Below, one piece after another: positions 26,181 to 35,163 of a stretch of 64,000 nt of DNA (position 1 is its first letter; every line of letters starts with the position of its first letter). Source of the stretch: Pseudomonas sp. RIT288 (lineage in GTDB: Bacteria; Pseudomonadota; Gammaproteobacteria; Pseudomonadales; Pseudomonadaceae); the NCBI RefSeq assembly GCF_000631985.1, contig NZ_JFYN01000012.1, positions 372,001 through 436,000 of the forward strand, in the 5' to 3' direction. Made by a program: the position numbers and the translations under genes. The notes under the pieces are model-generated. The model made no database searches. It saw only the letters and a list, made by a program, of their open reading frames with translations, and was not told where the DNA came from.

Positions 26181-29100
26181 ATGAACGATACCGTTGATAA
26201 CGACGAAACAGGCAGAGCCTGTCTTGATCCCGAAAAGTTTCAGATCAGTATTGCCCAGGCCACGCAACTGGATGACGAGCCACCCCGGCAGTTGGACAAC
26301 GGTCAGCAGTTTTCCGAGGTGTTCTGGGCCAATGCAATCAAGACCACACTTCATCAGACTCATCCTCGGGTGCCGACGTTGAGGACTGAGCTGGAGTGTG
26401 AGTACAAGTTTGAGAACGGTCGCATCTATGTGCGAACGAAGCGTTACAAGATGACCACGCGCTATGGCAACGTTTACAGGGCCAATATCAATATAGCCCT
26501 GAATGCCGCCAGTTATGTAAGCAGGGATTCACCCGATTCAATGTCGCAAGACCGAGAATGGCACGATTATGAGATTTATCTGGATGCCGCTCTCGCTGCG
26601 CCCAGTTTCAACATGTATCTGGTTATTCAAGTCGAATACGATGGCACGGATAATGGTGTCGGCTCCGGTGGAGGGTGGGGGGTGCATATTCGACCCGCCC
26701 GCAAACCGGTGATAGACGTGCCGCGAACCGGTGCAGTGATGAAAATGCCATTTACCGTTTCCGGAAAAAACGGCCTTCTGGACGGCAGGGTCAATTTGTC
26801 CTGTACGTACAACGGCAATGCGCACTCACTCGGCTATGCCTCTGTTCGAACCGACGGCAGCTGGAGTACCTCCATCTCGCTACCGGCAGGTGTCTTGACC
26901 TTTAGAGCCGAACAAGTGATTGGCAGTGAAAAGTCCGGGCAGTCCGATCCCGTTACCATCAAGTGGTATGTGGCACCCATAATCACTACTCCCGCCAGCA
27001 ATGCGGTGGTTGCCAGAGGCGACCCGTTTGTACTGAAAGGGCGGGGCATTATCGGCGAAACCGTTGAGGTGATGACACCAGGTGGGGGCCACGTTCATAC
27101 AAGGGCCGACGTCAAATCCGACAACACATGGGAAGGACTTTTCAATCAGACCCAGTTCCCCAACGGTGGTCTGATCAGAATGCAGGTCGCCCATAAGACC
27201 CGGCAGGACTGGTCTGCCGAACAAACCTTCAGATTGCTGGGTGCGCCGCCTCTTACTACTCATTCCGACAACCAGACGGTGGAGCAGCAAATTACCGTAG
27301 GCGGTGTGTTGGCCGACCCCTTCAAGAGCGGTACGGTAAACGTCTACAGGGATAGCACCACGACATTGCTCGGTAGCTCAAACGTACTCGCGACCGGAGG
27401 ATGGGCGGCAGCCATCACCTTGGTTCCGGGACCCCAAAGGGTAACCGCCAGCCATATTTATTCGTCGGTGCCGTCTGAGCGCACCGTGTCCATCAGGCTG
27501 CTCGTGCGGCCGTCCAAACCCACCCTTACTTCCCGGCTCAATGGCGAAACCGTCACGCTTTCTGGCACTGGTCATAACGGTGCTGGTGTGCGGATGGATA
27601 TCCACTTCAATGGTGACTTTACGCCGTACCTCGATTCCCCTGTCAACGGGGGAAGCTGGACAAAAGTCCTTCCCGCGGATCTGTTGCCGGGAAATCATCG
27701 CTTCGGCGGTCGACAAAGCGTGTCCGATGGCGGTAGCGGGCGGATTTACAACTCTGGCTGGGCCACTGAAACCACGGTCAATGTGCCGACACCGAAACCG
27801 ACCGGCGTCACCGTCACGGCCAACGGCCAGCGGCCCACCTTCAGAGGCCAGGCCAATCAATGGGGCGCGGCGCGGGTGGAAGTCTATATTTTCAATAATG
27901 GTGCTCAGTTGGCCGGGGTTCCCGCAGCCATCGTGCAATCCAACCGCTCTTGGGAGACGACCGCCAACGTCAACCTGCCTCCCGGCATTTACCCGAAACT
28001 GACGGCCCGGCAAAGGGTGAACAGTCAGTGGTCTGCCGACAGCGCGGTATTCACCCTGACGGTGGAAACCCCGATCCCCGAATTTACCGAACCACCGGTG
28101 GGCACACCCGTCGGGCAACGCCCACTGATAAAGGGTAACGCCTGGCCCGGTGCGCAAGTCACGTTGAAAATTTCGGGCATGGACGATGTGACAGTGCCGG
28201 CCAATGGCGGGGTATTTGTGCGCAATGCCGCTGAAGATTGGCCGCCGGGCACGCACACCATTGCCGCCACGGCAACGTCTGGCGGGCGAACTTCGCTACC
28301 CGCCACCCGGACGTTTACCGTCAAGACTCCGCTGCCGATCATCACCACGGCTGCGAATGCCGAGGTCGATCTGTCCCCGGTCATTACGGGAACCGGCTAC
28401 AAAAACTGTTGGGTGGTGATTCACTCAGACGTCACCCACCTGCCAATCGGTGCCGGTCTGGTGGGGCCGGACGGCAAATGGAACGTGACGCTGGCTGATC
28501 AGGCACCGCAAGATCTGCGTTTGTATGCAGTGCAACATGAGTCGCAGCAAAACAGCAGCAACCCGTCTGAGCCAACCGCTGCGCGTACGGTCAAGGTGCG
28601 GGTGGCGAAACCACTGATCACGATCCCGGCGCAGAACGGCAAACCGACGCGTACCTCGGAGTTTTCCGGCACCGCGAAGTACCCCGGCACTATCGAACTG
28701 TCGATCAAAGGGCAGCCCCCTCCTTTTCTGAAGGACATCGAGGTGCAGCAAAACGGAGCCTGGAGTGTAAAGGTGACGCTGCCGGCAGGCGCCTTGACGG
28801 TGGAAGCGAAGCTGCGCCAGCAAAACTACACCAGTGAAGCGTTTGAACGTGTGATCACGGTGGTGCCGGCGACGCCCGTGATCGATTCACCCCAAGGCGG
28901 TGAAAAACTGGGCCGGGTATTGCGAATGTCCGGGTTCGGGGTCAAGGGCGACACGATAGTCATCTATCGGCGCGGAAGCGTATCGAATACGTTGACGCGG
29001 ACCACGGTGCTGAACGATGGAACGTGGTCGGCAAGTGTCGTTCACAACCTGGTCGAGAAGGACGGCATCAATGTGTTGGCGTCTGCTGGCCCGGGCCTGG

Positions 29101-30275
29101 ATTCTGCGCTTTCGCCTGTAGTCAATTACACCTTGCTGACCACCGAGCCAAGCCTCACCGAACCTCTGCCAAGCGACTGGGTTGGCGTGCGCCCGCAGTA
29201 CAGCGGCCTGGCAACTCCCGGCGCGAGCATCACTGTGGCTTCATGGTTCAACGCCGATGATGTGCTGGCGCCGGTAGCGACTGCTGATCGTTTTGGTCGC
29301 TGGAGCGTAGTGGGCAACAAGGACTTGCCTGTAGGCGCCATGCGCGTGGTGGTCCGCCAGAACGGTACGCAATGGTTCGAGAGCGCACGCTTCATGGTGG
29401 AGCGCAAGGTCGCCGGCTTTGAGGCGCCCAGTGTGCATTACCCGCTCACAGGCCAGTCGGTCGGGCGCTATCCGATGTTCTCGGGTACCGGCGAACCGGG
29501 CGCCGAGGTTGTGATCGCCAAGGATGGTTCACCGACGACTGAGCTCGGCAGAGTCAGAGTGGACCGCGACGGCCGTTGGGCCCTGCGCTCGCAAATCCAG
29601 TTGCCGGTAGTCGCTACGCCCTATTCCTATTCGGTGCGCCAGTCGCGCGATGGTGTCGATTCGGGCTGGTTGTTACCGACGCGTAATCTGGTGGTGACAC
29701 AGGTGACGGCGGATTTCGAACCACCGGTGATCGACGAGCCTGTTGATAACCCCGATCAGGTTCTGGAGAAGCGGCCAGTCTTATCTGGCAGGGGCACGCC
29801 GGGTGCGCAAATCGAGACTTACGATGGATTTGAAGAGTCTGGATATGCATCTCGGGTGAATGCTGAGGGTAGGTGGTCAGTTCGAGCCAATTTTGATTTG
29901 CAAGAGGCACCGTACCAGGTTAAGGCCCGGCAAAAAATGGACGGTGAGTTTTCTCAATGGTCATCCACTGTCGCCTTCAAAGTTGGTGGCAAGCCGAAAC
30001 TGTTCGTGATCGACAGCCCGCAACGTGGCGCCGAAGTATCGTCTTATGCAGTGTTTCGCGGCACGGGATCGCCAGGTGGCGAGGTTCGCCTTTACCTGTC
30101 GGCTGACCCTGCCAGGATTCGGTGGCGCGGCATGGTCGATGAAGCAGGGCAGTGGGTGATCGTGACTGAGCCCTTATCTGTAGGCCGCTACGAGATGGAG
30201 GGGTACCTCGTCTGGAGTCAGGAAAACTCGCCAACTTTGCCCAAATTCGAGTTTTACGTCATCGATGGCGGCTGA
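26181..30275 (+). CDS. Giant Ig-like repeat protein in the Tc regulon, 1364 aa
   Basis: Residues 1-175 form a unique head. From about residue 178 to the end I count 13 tandem units of about 90 residues, each opening with a pattern like P-x-I-x-x-P and then F-S-G-x-G-x-P-G-A-x-V (for example VIDSPQGG, VHYPLTGQSV and FVIDSPQRG), each with a tryptophan-containing strand near the end. These are Ig-like beta-sandwich repeats. There is no signal peptide, membrane anchor or sorting signal. GGAG precedes the ATG at 26181. A copy of the Tc operator lies upstream and a strong terminator follows, so it is a separate unit next to the tcA operon. Adhesion or receptor binding is inferred. Confidence 0.75.
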   Translation: MNDTVDNDETGRACLDPEKFQISIAQATQLDDEPPRQLDNGQQFSEVFWANAIKTTLHQTHPRVPTLRTELECEYKFENGRIYVRTKRYKMTTRYGNVYRANINIALNAASYVSRDSPDSMSQDREWHDYEIYLDAALAAPSFNMYLVIQVEYDGTDNGVGSGGGWGVHIRPARKPVIDVPRTGAVMKMPFTVSGKNGLLDGRVNLSCTYNGNAHSLGYASVRTDGSWSTSISLPAGVLTFRAEQVIGSEKSGQSDPVTIKWYVAPIITTPASNAVVARGDPFVLKGRGIIGETVEVMTPGGGHVHTRADVKSDNTWEGLFNQTQFPNGGLIRMQVAHKTRQDWSAEQTFRLLGAPPLTTHSDNQTVEQQITVGGVLADPFKSGTVNVYRDSTTTLLGSSNVLATGGWAAAITLVPGPQRVTASHIYSSVPSERTVSIRLLVRPSKPTLTSRLNGETVTLSGTGHNGAGVRMDIHFNGDFTPYLDSPVNGGSWTKVLPADLLPGNHRFGGRQSVSDGGSGRIYNSGWATETTVNVPTPKPTGVTVTANGQRPTFRGQANQWGAARVEVYIFNNGAQLAGVPAAIVQSNRSWETTANVNLPPGIYPKLTARQRVNSQWSADSAVFTLTVETPIPEFTEPPVGTPVGQRPLIKGNAWPGAQVTLKISGMDDVTVPANGGVFVRNAAEDWPPGTHTIAATATSGGRTSLPATRTFTVKTPLPIITTAANAEVDLSPVITGTGYKNCWVVIHSDVTHLPIGAGLVGPDGKWNVTLADQAPQDLRLYAVQHESQQNSSNPSEPTAARTVKVRVAKPLITIPAQNGKPTRTSEFSGTAKYPGTIELSIKGQPPPFLKDIEVQQNGAWSVKVTLPAGALTVEAKLRQQNYTSEAFERVITVVPATPVIDSPQGGEKLGRVLRMSGFGVKGDTIVIYRRGSVSNTLTRTTVLNDGTWSASVVHNLVEKDGINVLASAGPGLDSALSPVVNYTLLTTEPSLTEPLPSDWVGVRPQYSGLATPGASITVASWFNADDVLAPVATADRFGRWSVVGNKDLPVGAMRVVVRQNGTQWFESARFMVERKVAGFEAPSVHYPLTGQSVGRYPMFSGTGEPGAEVVIAKDGSPTTELGRVRVDRDGRWALRSQIQLPVVATPYSYSVRQSRDGVDSGWLLPTRNLVVTQVTADFEPPVIDEPVDNPDQVLEKRPVLSGRGTPGAQIETYDGFEESGYASRVNAEGRWSVRANFDLQEAPYQVKARQKMDGEFSQWSSTVAFKVGGKPKLFVIDSPQRGAEVSSYAVFRGTGSPGGEVRLYLSADPARIRWRGMVDEAGQWVIVTEPLSVGRYEMEGYLVWSQENSPTLPKFEFYVIDGG

Positions 30276-30294
30276 AAGCTTCACCCTCCAACAC

Positions 30295-30319
30295 AGGCCC
30301 CTGACGGGGCCTTTTTTTT
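30295..30319 (+). terminator. Rho-independent terminator of the Ig-repeat gene
   Basis: GGCCCC-TGAC-GGGGCC stem followed by eight T residues, about 20 bases past the stop codon. Confidence 0.92.
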
Positions 30320-30363
30320 GCCTGTATTCAGGGCAGCAGGTATTCCGACTAACGGTCAACGAA

Positions 30364-30383
30364 CCTGTCAGATATGACAGTGG
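30364..30383. promoter_or_regulatory. Tc regulon operator, site 3
   Basis: Core CTGTCAGATATGACAG at 30365-30380, differing from site 1 at one base. It is centred 109 bp upstream of the first tcA gene, just after the preceding terminator. Confidence 0.75.
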
Positions 30384-30481
30384 TGCGCGGTCTTCAACAA
30401 GCGCTAAATCGACTGACGCCAGCCACTCACAAACCCTCTGGCGACTTGTTGCATGAATTTTTACCAAGGGGAATTTCTGCG

Positions 30482-33400
30482 ATGAATGCGTCTGCTGATC
30501 GTCCGGTCGATTTATTGGTCAAGGCTGTGTTGGGGGAGCATCGTTCGCTGGAAATGCGGCCCTTTGATAAGTACATCGAGCAGCAGTCCAGCGTCTTTGC
30601 ACTGATCAAACTGCGGCCGGCGCAACTGCGTGATCTCGGGCTGAGCCGTAACCAGGCGCGAATGCTGCTGGCACGCGGCAAGGCCCTGGCGTTGTACATG
30701 GCCCGGCTGTTTCGCGAGCAGAGCCTGTTCCCGGAACCGGTAACGAAACCGGCGAATACCCTGGTGCCATTGCCTTCCTACATGGAGCTGTTCCAGCCGG
30801 ACATCGATGGCGCGGCACCGGCGGACAGCCCTGAGCACAGCGCCTCGACCACGGCCTACATGGTGGCGCTGCGTGAGTGGGTAAGGGACCACATCGAACC
30901 GCAGGGCAACGCCGATGAGACCATCGCGCTGCCGGAGCGCAGGCCCGATGTAGACCTGTTGCTGATCGACGAAATGGCGATCACGCGGGTGCAATCGCGT
31001 CTGGAAATTGCCAATTCGGTGCTGGAAGAGCTGATCCTGTCCCACGCTGGATCAGACCACTCGGACGTCAAGGCGTACTTGCGCACCGTGCGGTTTCACA
31101 ACAGCCTGCCGTATGACCATCACTGGGAGAGTATTTCCCATGTCGTTGGTACGGCGCTGAAAGGCGGGGCTCTGGGCAGCATCATTCGCCATGTCGATGT
31201 GGATTATCCGTATTTCAAGAATGACGGCGCCCGGGGCGAGCGTGCCGATGTAGCCTTGCAGCTCGACTGCGAAATCGGGCCGCTGAAGCTGGCGCTGTTG
31301 CTCGATGATCCTTACTTCCCGTTGACTTCACAGATGGCTGGGGCACCGCTGCGCAGGGTGGATCCGCTGACGCGCCTGGTCGACCCGCAACCGCTGCAAT
31401 CGGCGGACGATTTCTATCAATTCAATTTCGGCAGCAAGGCAAATTTTCTTGAAAGTCTGCGCAAGCTGTGGATTTTCAGGGATGCGACGCGCCTGGATCA
31501 GACTCAGGTCGATCGCCTGCTGGGGCGTGGCGCTTTCACCCCCAAACTGTCGGTCAACGCTCCCTTCCTGGGTAACCCGGATGTACCGCTGACCGGGGTC
31601 GTGGCAGGGGCACGGTATATCCATGGCGGGTCGGGGCCGGCCATCGATGTGGTGCCGGCCCGGATTGGCGCGTTGTTTGAATTGGTGCATGTGGGGGAAG
31701 AAGGGTTTACAGATCTGGAACATCGCATGGATCGGATCAATCGCAAGTGCCGGCTGGATCGCATGCTGCAACTACCCGGGCATCAAGTCGACCAACTGCT
31801 CATCGCCGCGATACGGGCCGAGCAGCGTGGCACTGGCGAACCGTCAATCTGGATCCGCCCCAATACCTTGCGTTGTCTTGGCCTGTTCAAGGAACTCAAG
31901 CGTGCGCATGCGTGCAAGGCTGAAGAGTTTGCGGCGTTGATCGATGTGCTGTCGGTGTACGGCCAGGATGGGCAACTGTCGCATTTTGACCGGGTGTACA
32001 ACCGCGAGGCGTTGTTCCAGGAGCCGCTGCGGATCGATGACGTCGAGTTTGCAATCGTGCCGCGTACCCCGGCTGAACAACAGACGGTGCATCAGATTTG
32101 CAGTGCGCTGGAGATCAATTTCGAAACCTATCGTTACCTGGCCACGGTCATTGCAGAGGCCTTCGGTCTCAACACCCACCTGCGCCGCAGCCTGGAAATT
32201 CTCTCGAGTTTCTGGCGCCTGGTGTTTCTTGGGCGATTGTTTGACCTCACACCGATTGAGTCCACGGCGTTGCTGCAGACCTTGAGCGCAGGACAAGGTC
32301 TGGTGTCGCAACTGGCGGGTGAACCGCAGGTCTCCACTTACGGCACCACGGATGGCGCCGACGCGCTCGGTGCCATCCGCAGTTTGATGGTCTGCGCCAG
32401 TTGGTGTCTGGAATACGATGTACCGCCGCTCTGGCTGGTGCAAAACGTCAATCCGGTCTACGTGCCGACAGTCTGGAGCGAATCCCAGGAACAATTGCTA
32501 CACCAGTTGCGTACCCAGGTGCAGGCCGTCCGGGTGGAGCAGGCGACTTTGCAGGAAGAAGGCGCGCCGCAGCGCGATGACAAAGAACAACTGATCGACT
32601 GGATGACGGCACTGGAGGGGCTGGTGGATCGTGACGGTCTGGTGGTCGGACGTATCGGAGAAACCGAGGAGCAATACCTTGAGCGCGCCAACACCCTGAT
32701 CAGGGATGTCGTGCAGACGATTTATTCGAGATCTGAAAACGAGCCTTTGCGTGGGCCGCTGGAAACCCTGATTCGTACGATTGTGCTGCGTTGCCGCGAC
32801 GAGCAGCGGGTGGTGGTGGAAGCTGGGCTTTCGGTTTATCTGAAGCTCGAGTCGTTACTGACCGCGCAGGTGCTGGCATGGGCTCAGGGCCAGGCCTATG
32901 ACTTCCTGAAGGAGGCCATGAGCCTGCCAATCCTGAAAAAGTCGGGTGTATTTGAGCAGCCGGATTCGTTTCTGCAAATGCTCGCCGAACTTGAGCGTCG
33001 CGGGCGGATCGCCGACAAACTTGGTTTGACGCCAACCCTGCTCGCCACCTTGCTCGCGGACGAGCAGTACCAATGGTTCAGCCTGGAGAGTCCCTACGAG
33101 ATTTCGATCCGGGCGGTGTACTACCTGGCACTCTATCGTCGGCTGATCGCCCGGGCCCGGCAGCCTGAAGAAAAAATCCTCGATTACCTCACTCAGGTCA
33201 ATCAGTTGCCTGACGACATGAGTGAAGACGGCCTGCGGTTGGTGCGTGACGCCGCCGCCGACAAACTGGCCAGCTATTTCGGCTGCGGTATCCGTCATGT
33301 ACTGGAATGCGCCGGGCATATCAGTCACGAGGCCGAAGACAGCGACAATCCGGACTGGCCGATCCTGCGCAATCTGGCGCAGCTCGATCTGCTCGATCGC

Positions 33401-35161
33401 ACACTCGACCTGGCCCGGCGCGGGATGGATATTACCGCCGCGCTCAGGCTGGGTACGTTGAACCCGCTGGATCCGGAGCCGCTGTACGCCGAGGCTGCGC
33501 AAAGTGCGCTGGAGAGTCTGGCCCGCTTCAACGCCGCCGCTACACCACAGGATTCGGCAGAGGTCGGCCAGAGTTTCACCACGCGCTGTGTGGTGGACAA
33601 CCTGACACTGATTGCCGGTCTGTCGCAGGAGGTCGCGGAGTTCGAGATCACGCTGCTCGACTTCTACGGTGAGCCGCTCAAGGGCGTGGTACTCAATGTC
33701 GGAACTGATCTGGGGTCGGTGCTCACCCCACGTATTCGCACGGACGACAAGGGCCGGGCCTGGGCGCAATTGCAGGCTGGCGCGAGGGTCGGTACGGCGC
33801 ATCTGCATTACAGCGTGCCGCTGCACGAGCCAGTGTACGGTCCGTCGGTCGTCATCGACTGTGATGAGGCAACCCTGAAATTCAATTCCGAGTTGAGCGG
33901 TCCGGTGCCGCCTCACCCGGTCCTGGCCGGACGCTTGTGGGAGCAGGAGATGTACGCCGTTTTGGTCGACGATTACGGCAACCGAGGCGCTCACCGGCAA
34001 GTGGCATGGTCGACAACGCTGGGCGAGATCCGCCCGAGCCAGACTTTCACCGACAAGGATGGCGTGAGCCGGGTATGGATCTCCAGCCTGAGTCCGGGGA
34101 ATGCCGAAATCTCGGTCGGCAATGTCGAAGGCAGTCACAGTCTTACGTTCAGTCGTCCCATTGTGTTTGCCGACAAACCACGGATTTTCAGCGCGCCGGT
34201 CGTCACCGATGTAGCACTGGTCGGTCGGGCATTGCCAGTGCGTTGCCGGGTGGTCGGGCTGGACGATGCGCCTTTGGCTGGCGAGACGGTGACGTGGTGG
34301 AGCAGTGCCGCGCTGACCGAAGTCGAGGTGCCGAGTGACGCGGACGGCTACTCGGTGTTTTCCGTCGCGCAACCACCTGCAGGTGAGTTGACGATCTCTG
34401 CAAAACTGGGTACCGACCTGCCGGTCGAGGTCAAGGTATGGGTCGCGGCAGGGGCGCTGATCCAGAACTTCTCGCAGCCGACTCGTTTTCCGGTTGCCGG
34501 TGCCGCGCGGCCGACACTGCTCTGGATCGATGTGAAAGAGACCACCGCGCCAGAGGCACGACCGGTAAGCAATTACCCGGTGTTGTGGACAGTCAGCGGC
34601 AGTCCTCCAGTAGAGCAGACGATTGTCACCGATGCTCAAGGACGTTCGGTGTACCCGTTCAACTCGATCCGCGAGGGTGATTTCACCGTGACGGCTGCAC
34701 TGACGCTGCATCCTGCACAGACACAGGGTTTCCAATTGACCGTGCTGCCGGCGTTTGAATGGAAAGTAGAGCTGATCAGTATCGGCGGTGATGAGACGGA
34801 GCATCGCCTGCCGATCATTCCGGGGCAAGACTCGCTCACGCTGTTGCGCGAGAGCCGTTACTGCCTGGAGATTGCGCCGCTTGATACCGCGCAACTCAAA
34901 GGCAGCGAGGGGGCGATGGGCTGGAGTTCCGATTACACCACTCAGGCGCTGGGCATGGTCTTCACGCCAGCGCTGGCCACCCGATTCACCTTCGGCGATG
35001 GCCCTTACCGGGTGAACATCCGCACCGCGAACATCCGCAATGGCCGTTTTCAGTTGAGTCTTTTCAGTGACCGCCTGAATGAGGCGCTGGTGCTGGAAGG
35101 CACGCTGGACAAGCGCCCCGTTACCCGCCGAGCCGGCAACCGCACCGAGACAGGGAGATAA
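30482..35161 (+). CDS. Tc toxin subunit A, N-terminal chain (VRP1-like shell plus Ig-like modules)
   Basis: A 1559-residue protein. The N-terminal part resembles the VRP1/SpvA-type shell of TcA (SRNQARMLLARGKALALYMA near residue 60, RRPDVDLLLIDEMAITRVQS near 150), followed by a long alpha-helical region to about residue 1020. From about 1025 to 1420 there are four or so Ig-like/Big-type modules (DFYGEPLKGVVLNVGTDLGS, DDYGNRGAHRQVAWSTTLGE, DDAPLAGETVTWWSS), then a final 140-residue domain. In single-chain TcA, receptor-binding domains are also inserted in the shell. The ATG at 30482 follows AAGGGGA; an upstream ATG at 30374 lies inside the operator. The next gene starts 2 bp after the stop. 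Confidence 0.87.
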   Translation: MNASADRPVDLLVKAVLGEHRSLEMRPFDKYIEQQSSVFALIKLRPAQLRDLGLSRNQARMLLARGKALALYMARLFREQSLFPEPVTKPANTLVPLPSYMELFQPDIDGAAPADSPEHSASTTAYMVALREWVRDHIEPQGNADETIALPERRPDVDLLLIDEMAITRVQSRLEIANSVLEELILSHAGSDHSDVKAYLRTVRFHNSLPYDHHWESISHVVGTALKGGALGSIIRHVDVDYPYFKNDGARGERADVALQLDCEIGPLKLALLLDDPYFPLTSQMAGAPLRRVDPLTRLVDPQPLQSADDFYQFNFGSKANFLESLRKLWIFRDATRLDQTQVDRLLGRGAFTPKLSVNAPFLGNPDVPLTGVVAGARYIHGGSGPAIDVVPARIGALFELVHVGEEGFTDLEHRMDRINRKCRLDRMLQLPGHQVDQLLIAAIRAEQRGTGEPSIWIRPNTLRCLGLFKELKRAHACKAEEFAALIDVLSVYGQDGQLSHFDRVYNREALFQEPLRIDDVEFAIVPRTPAEQQTVHQICSALEINFETYRYLATVIAEAFGLNTHLRRSLEILSSFWRLVFLGRLFDLTPIESTALLQTLSAGQGLVSQLAGEPQVSTYGTTDGADALGAIRSLMVCASWCLEYDVPPLWLVQNVNPVYVPTVWSESQEQLLHQLRTQVQAVRVEQATLQEEGAPQRDDKEQLIDWMTALEGLVDRDGLVVGRIGETEEQYLERANTLIRDVVQTIYSRSENEPLRGPLETLIRTIVLRCRDEQRVVVEAGLSVYLKLESLLTAQVLAWAQGQAYDFLKEAMSLPILKKSGVFEQPDSFLQMLAELERRGRIADKLGLTPTLLATLLADEQYQWFSLESPYEISIRAVYYLALYRRLIARARQPEEKILDYLTQVNQLPDDMSEDGLRLVRDAAADKLASYFGCGIRHVLECAGHISHEAEDSDNPDWPILRNLAQLDLLDRTLDLARRGMDITAALRLGTLNPLDPEPLYAEAAQSALESLARFNAAATPQDSAEVGQSFTTRCVVDNLTLIAGLSQEVAEFEITLLDFYGEPLKGVVLNVGTDLGSVLTPRIRTDDKGRAWAQLQAGARVGTAHLHYSVPLHEPVYGPSVVIDCDEATLKFNSELSGPVPPHPVLAGRLWEQEMYAVLVDDYGNRGAHRQVAWSTTLGEIRPSQTFTDKDGVSRVWISSLSPGNAEISVGNVEGSHSLTFSRPIVFADKPRIFSAPVVTDVALVGRALPVRCRVVGLDDAPLAGETVTWWSSAALTEVEVPSDADGYSVFSVAQPPAGELTISAKLGTDLPVEVKVWVAAGALIQNFSQPTRFPVAGAARPTLLWIDVKETTAPEARPVSNYPVLWTVSGSPPVEQTIVTDAQGRSVYPFNSIREGDFTVTAALTLHPAQTQGFQLTVLPAFEWKVELISIGGDETEHRLPIIPGQDSLTLLRESRYCLEIAPLDTAQLKGSEGAMGWSSDYTTQALGMVFTPALATRFTFGDGPYRVNIRTANIRNGRFQLSLFSDRLNEALVLEGTLDKRPVTRRAGNRTETGR

Positions 35162-35163
35162 CC

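Noticed and set aside
26181..30275. Ig-repeat protein as a classic surface adhesin secreted by a type I or autotransporter route
   Set aside because: No N-terminal signal, no beta-barrel, no RTX repeats and no transporter genes beside it.
30374..30481. N-terminal extension of the first TcA chain from the ATG at 30374
   Set aside because: The ATG lies inside the operator dyad, has no ribosome site, and the added 36 residues are unlike a TcA start, whereas the ATG at 30482 follows AAGGGGA.
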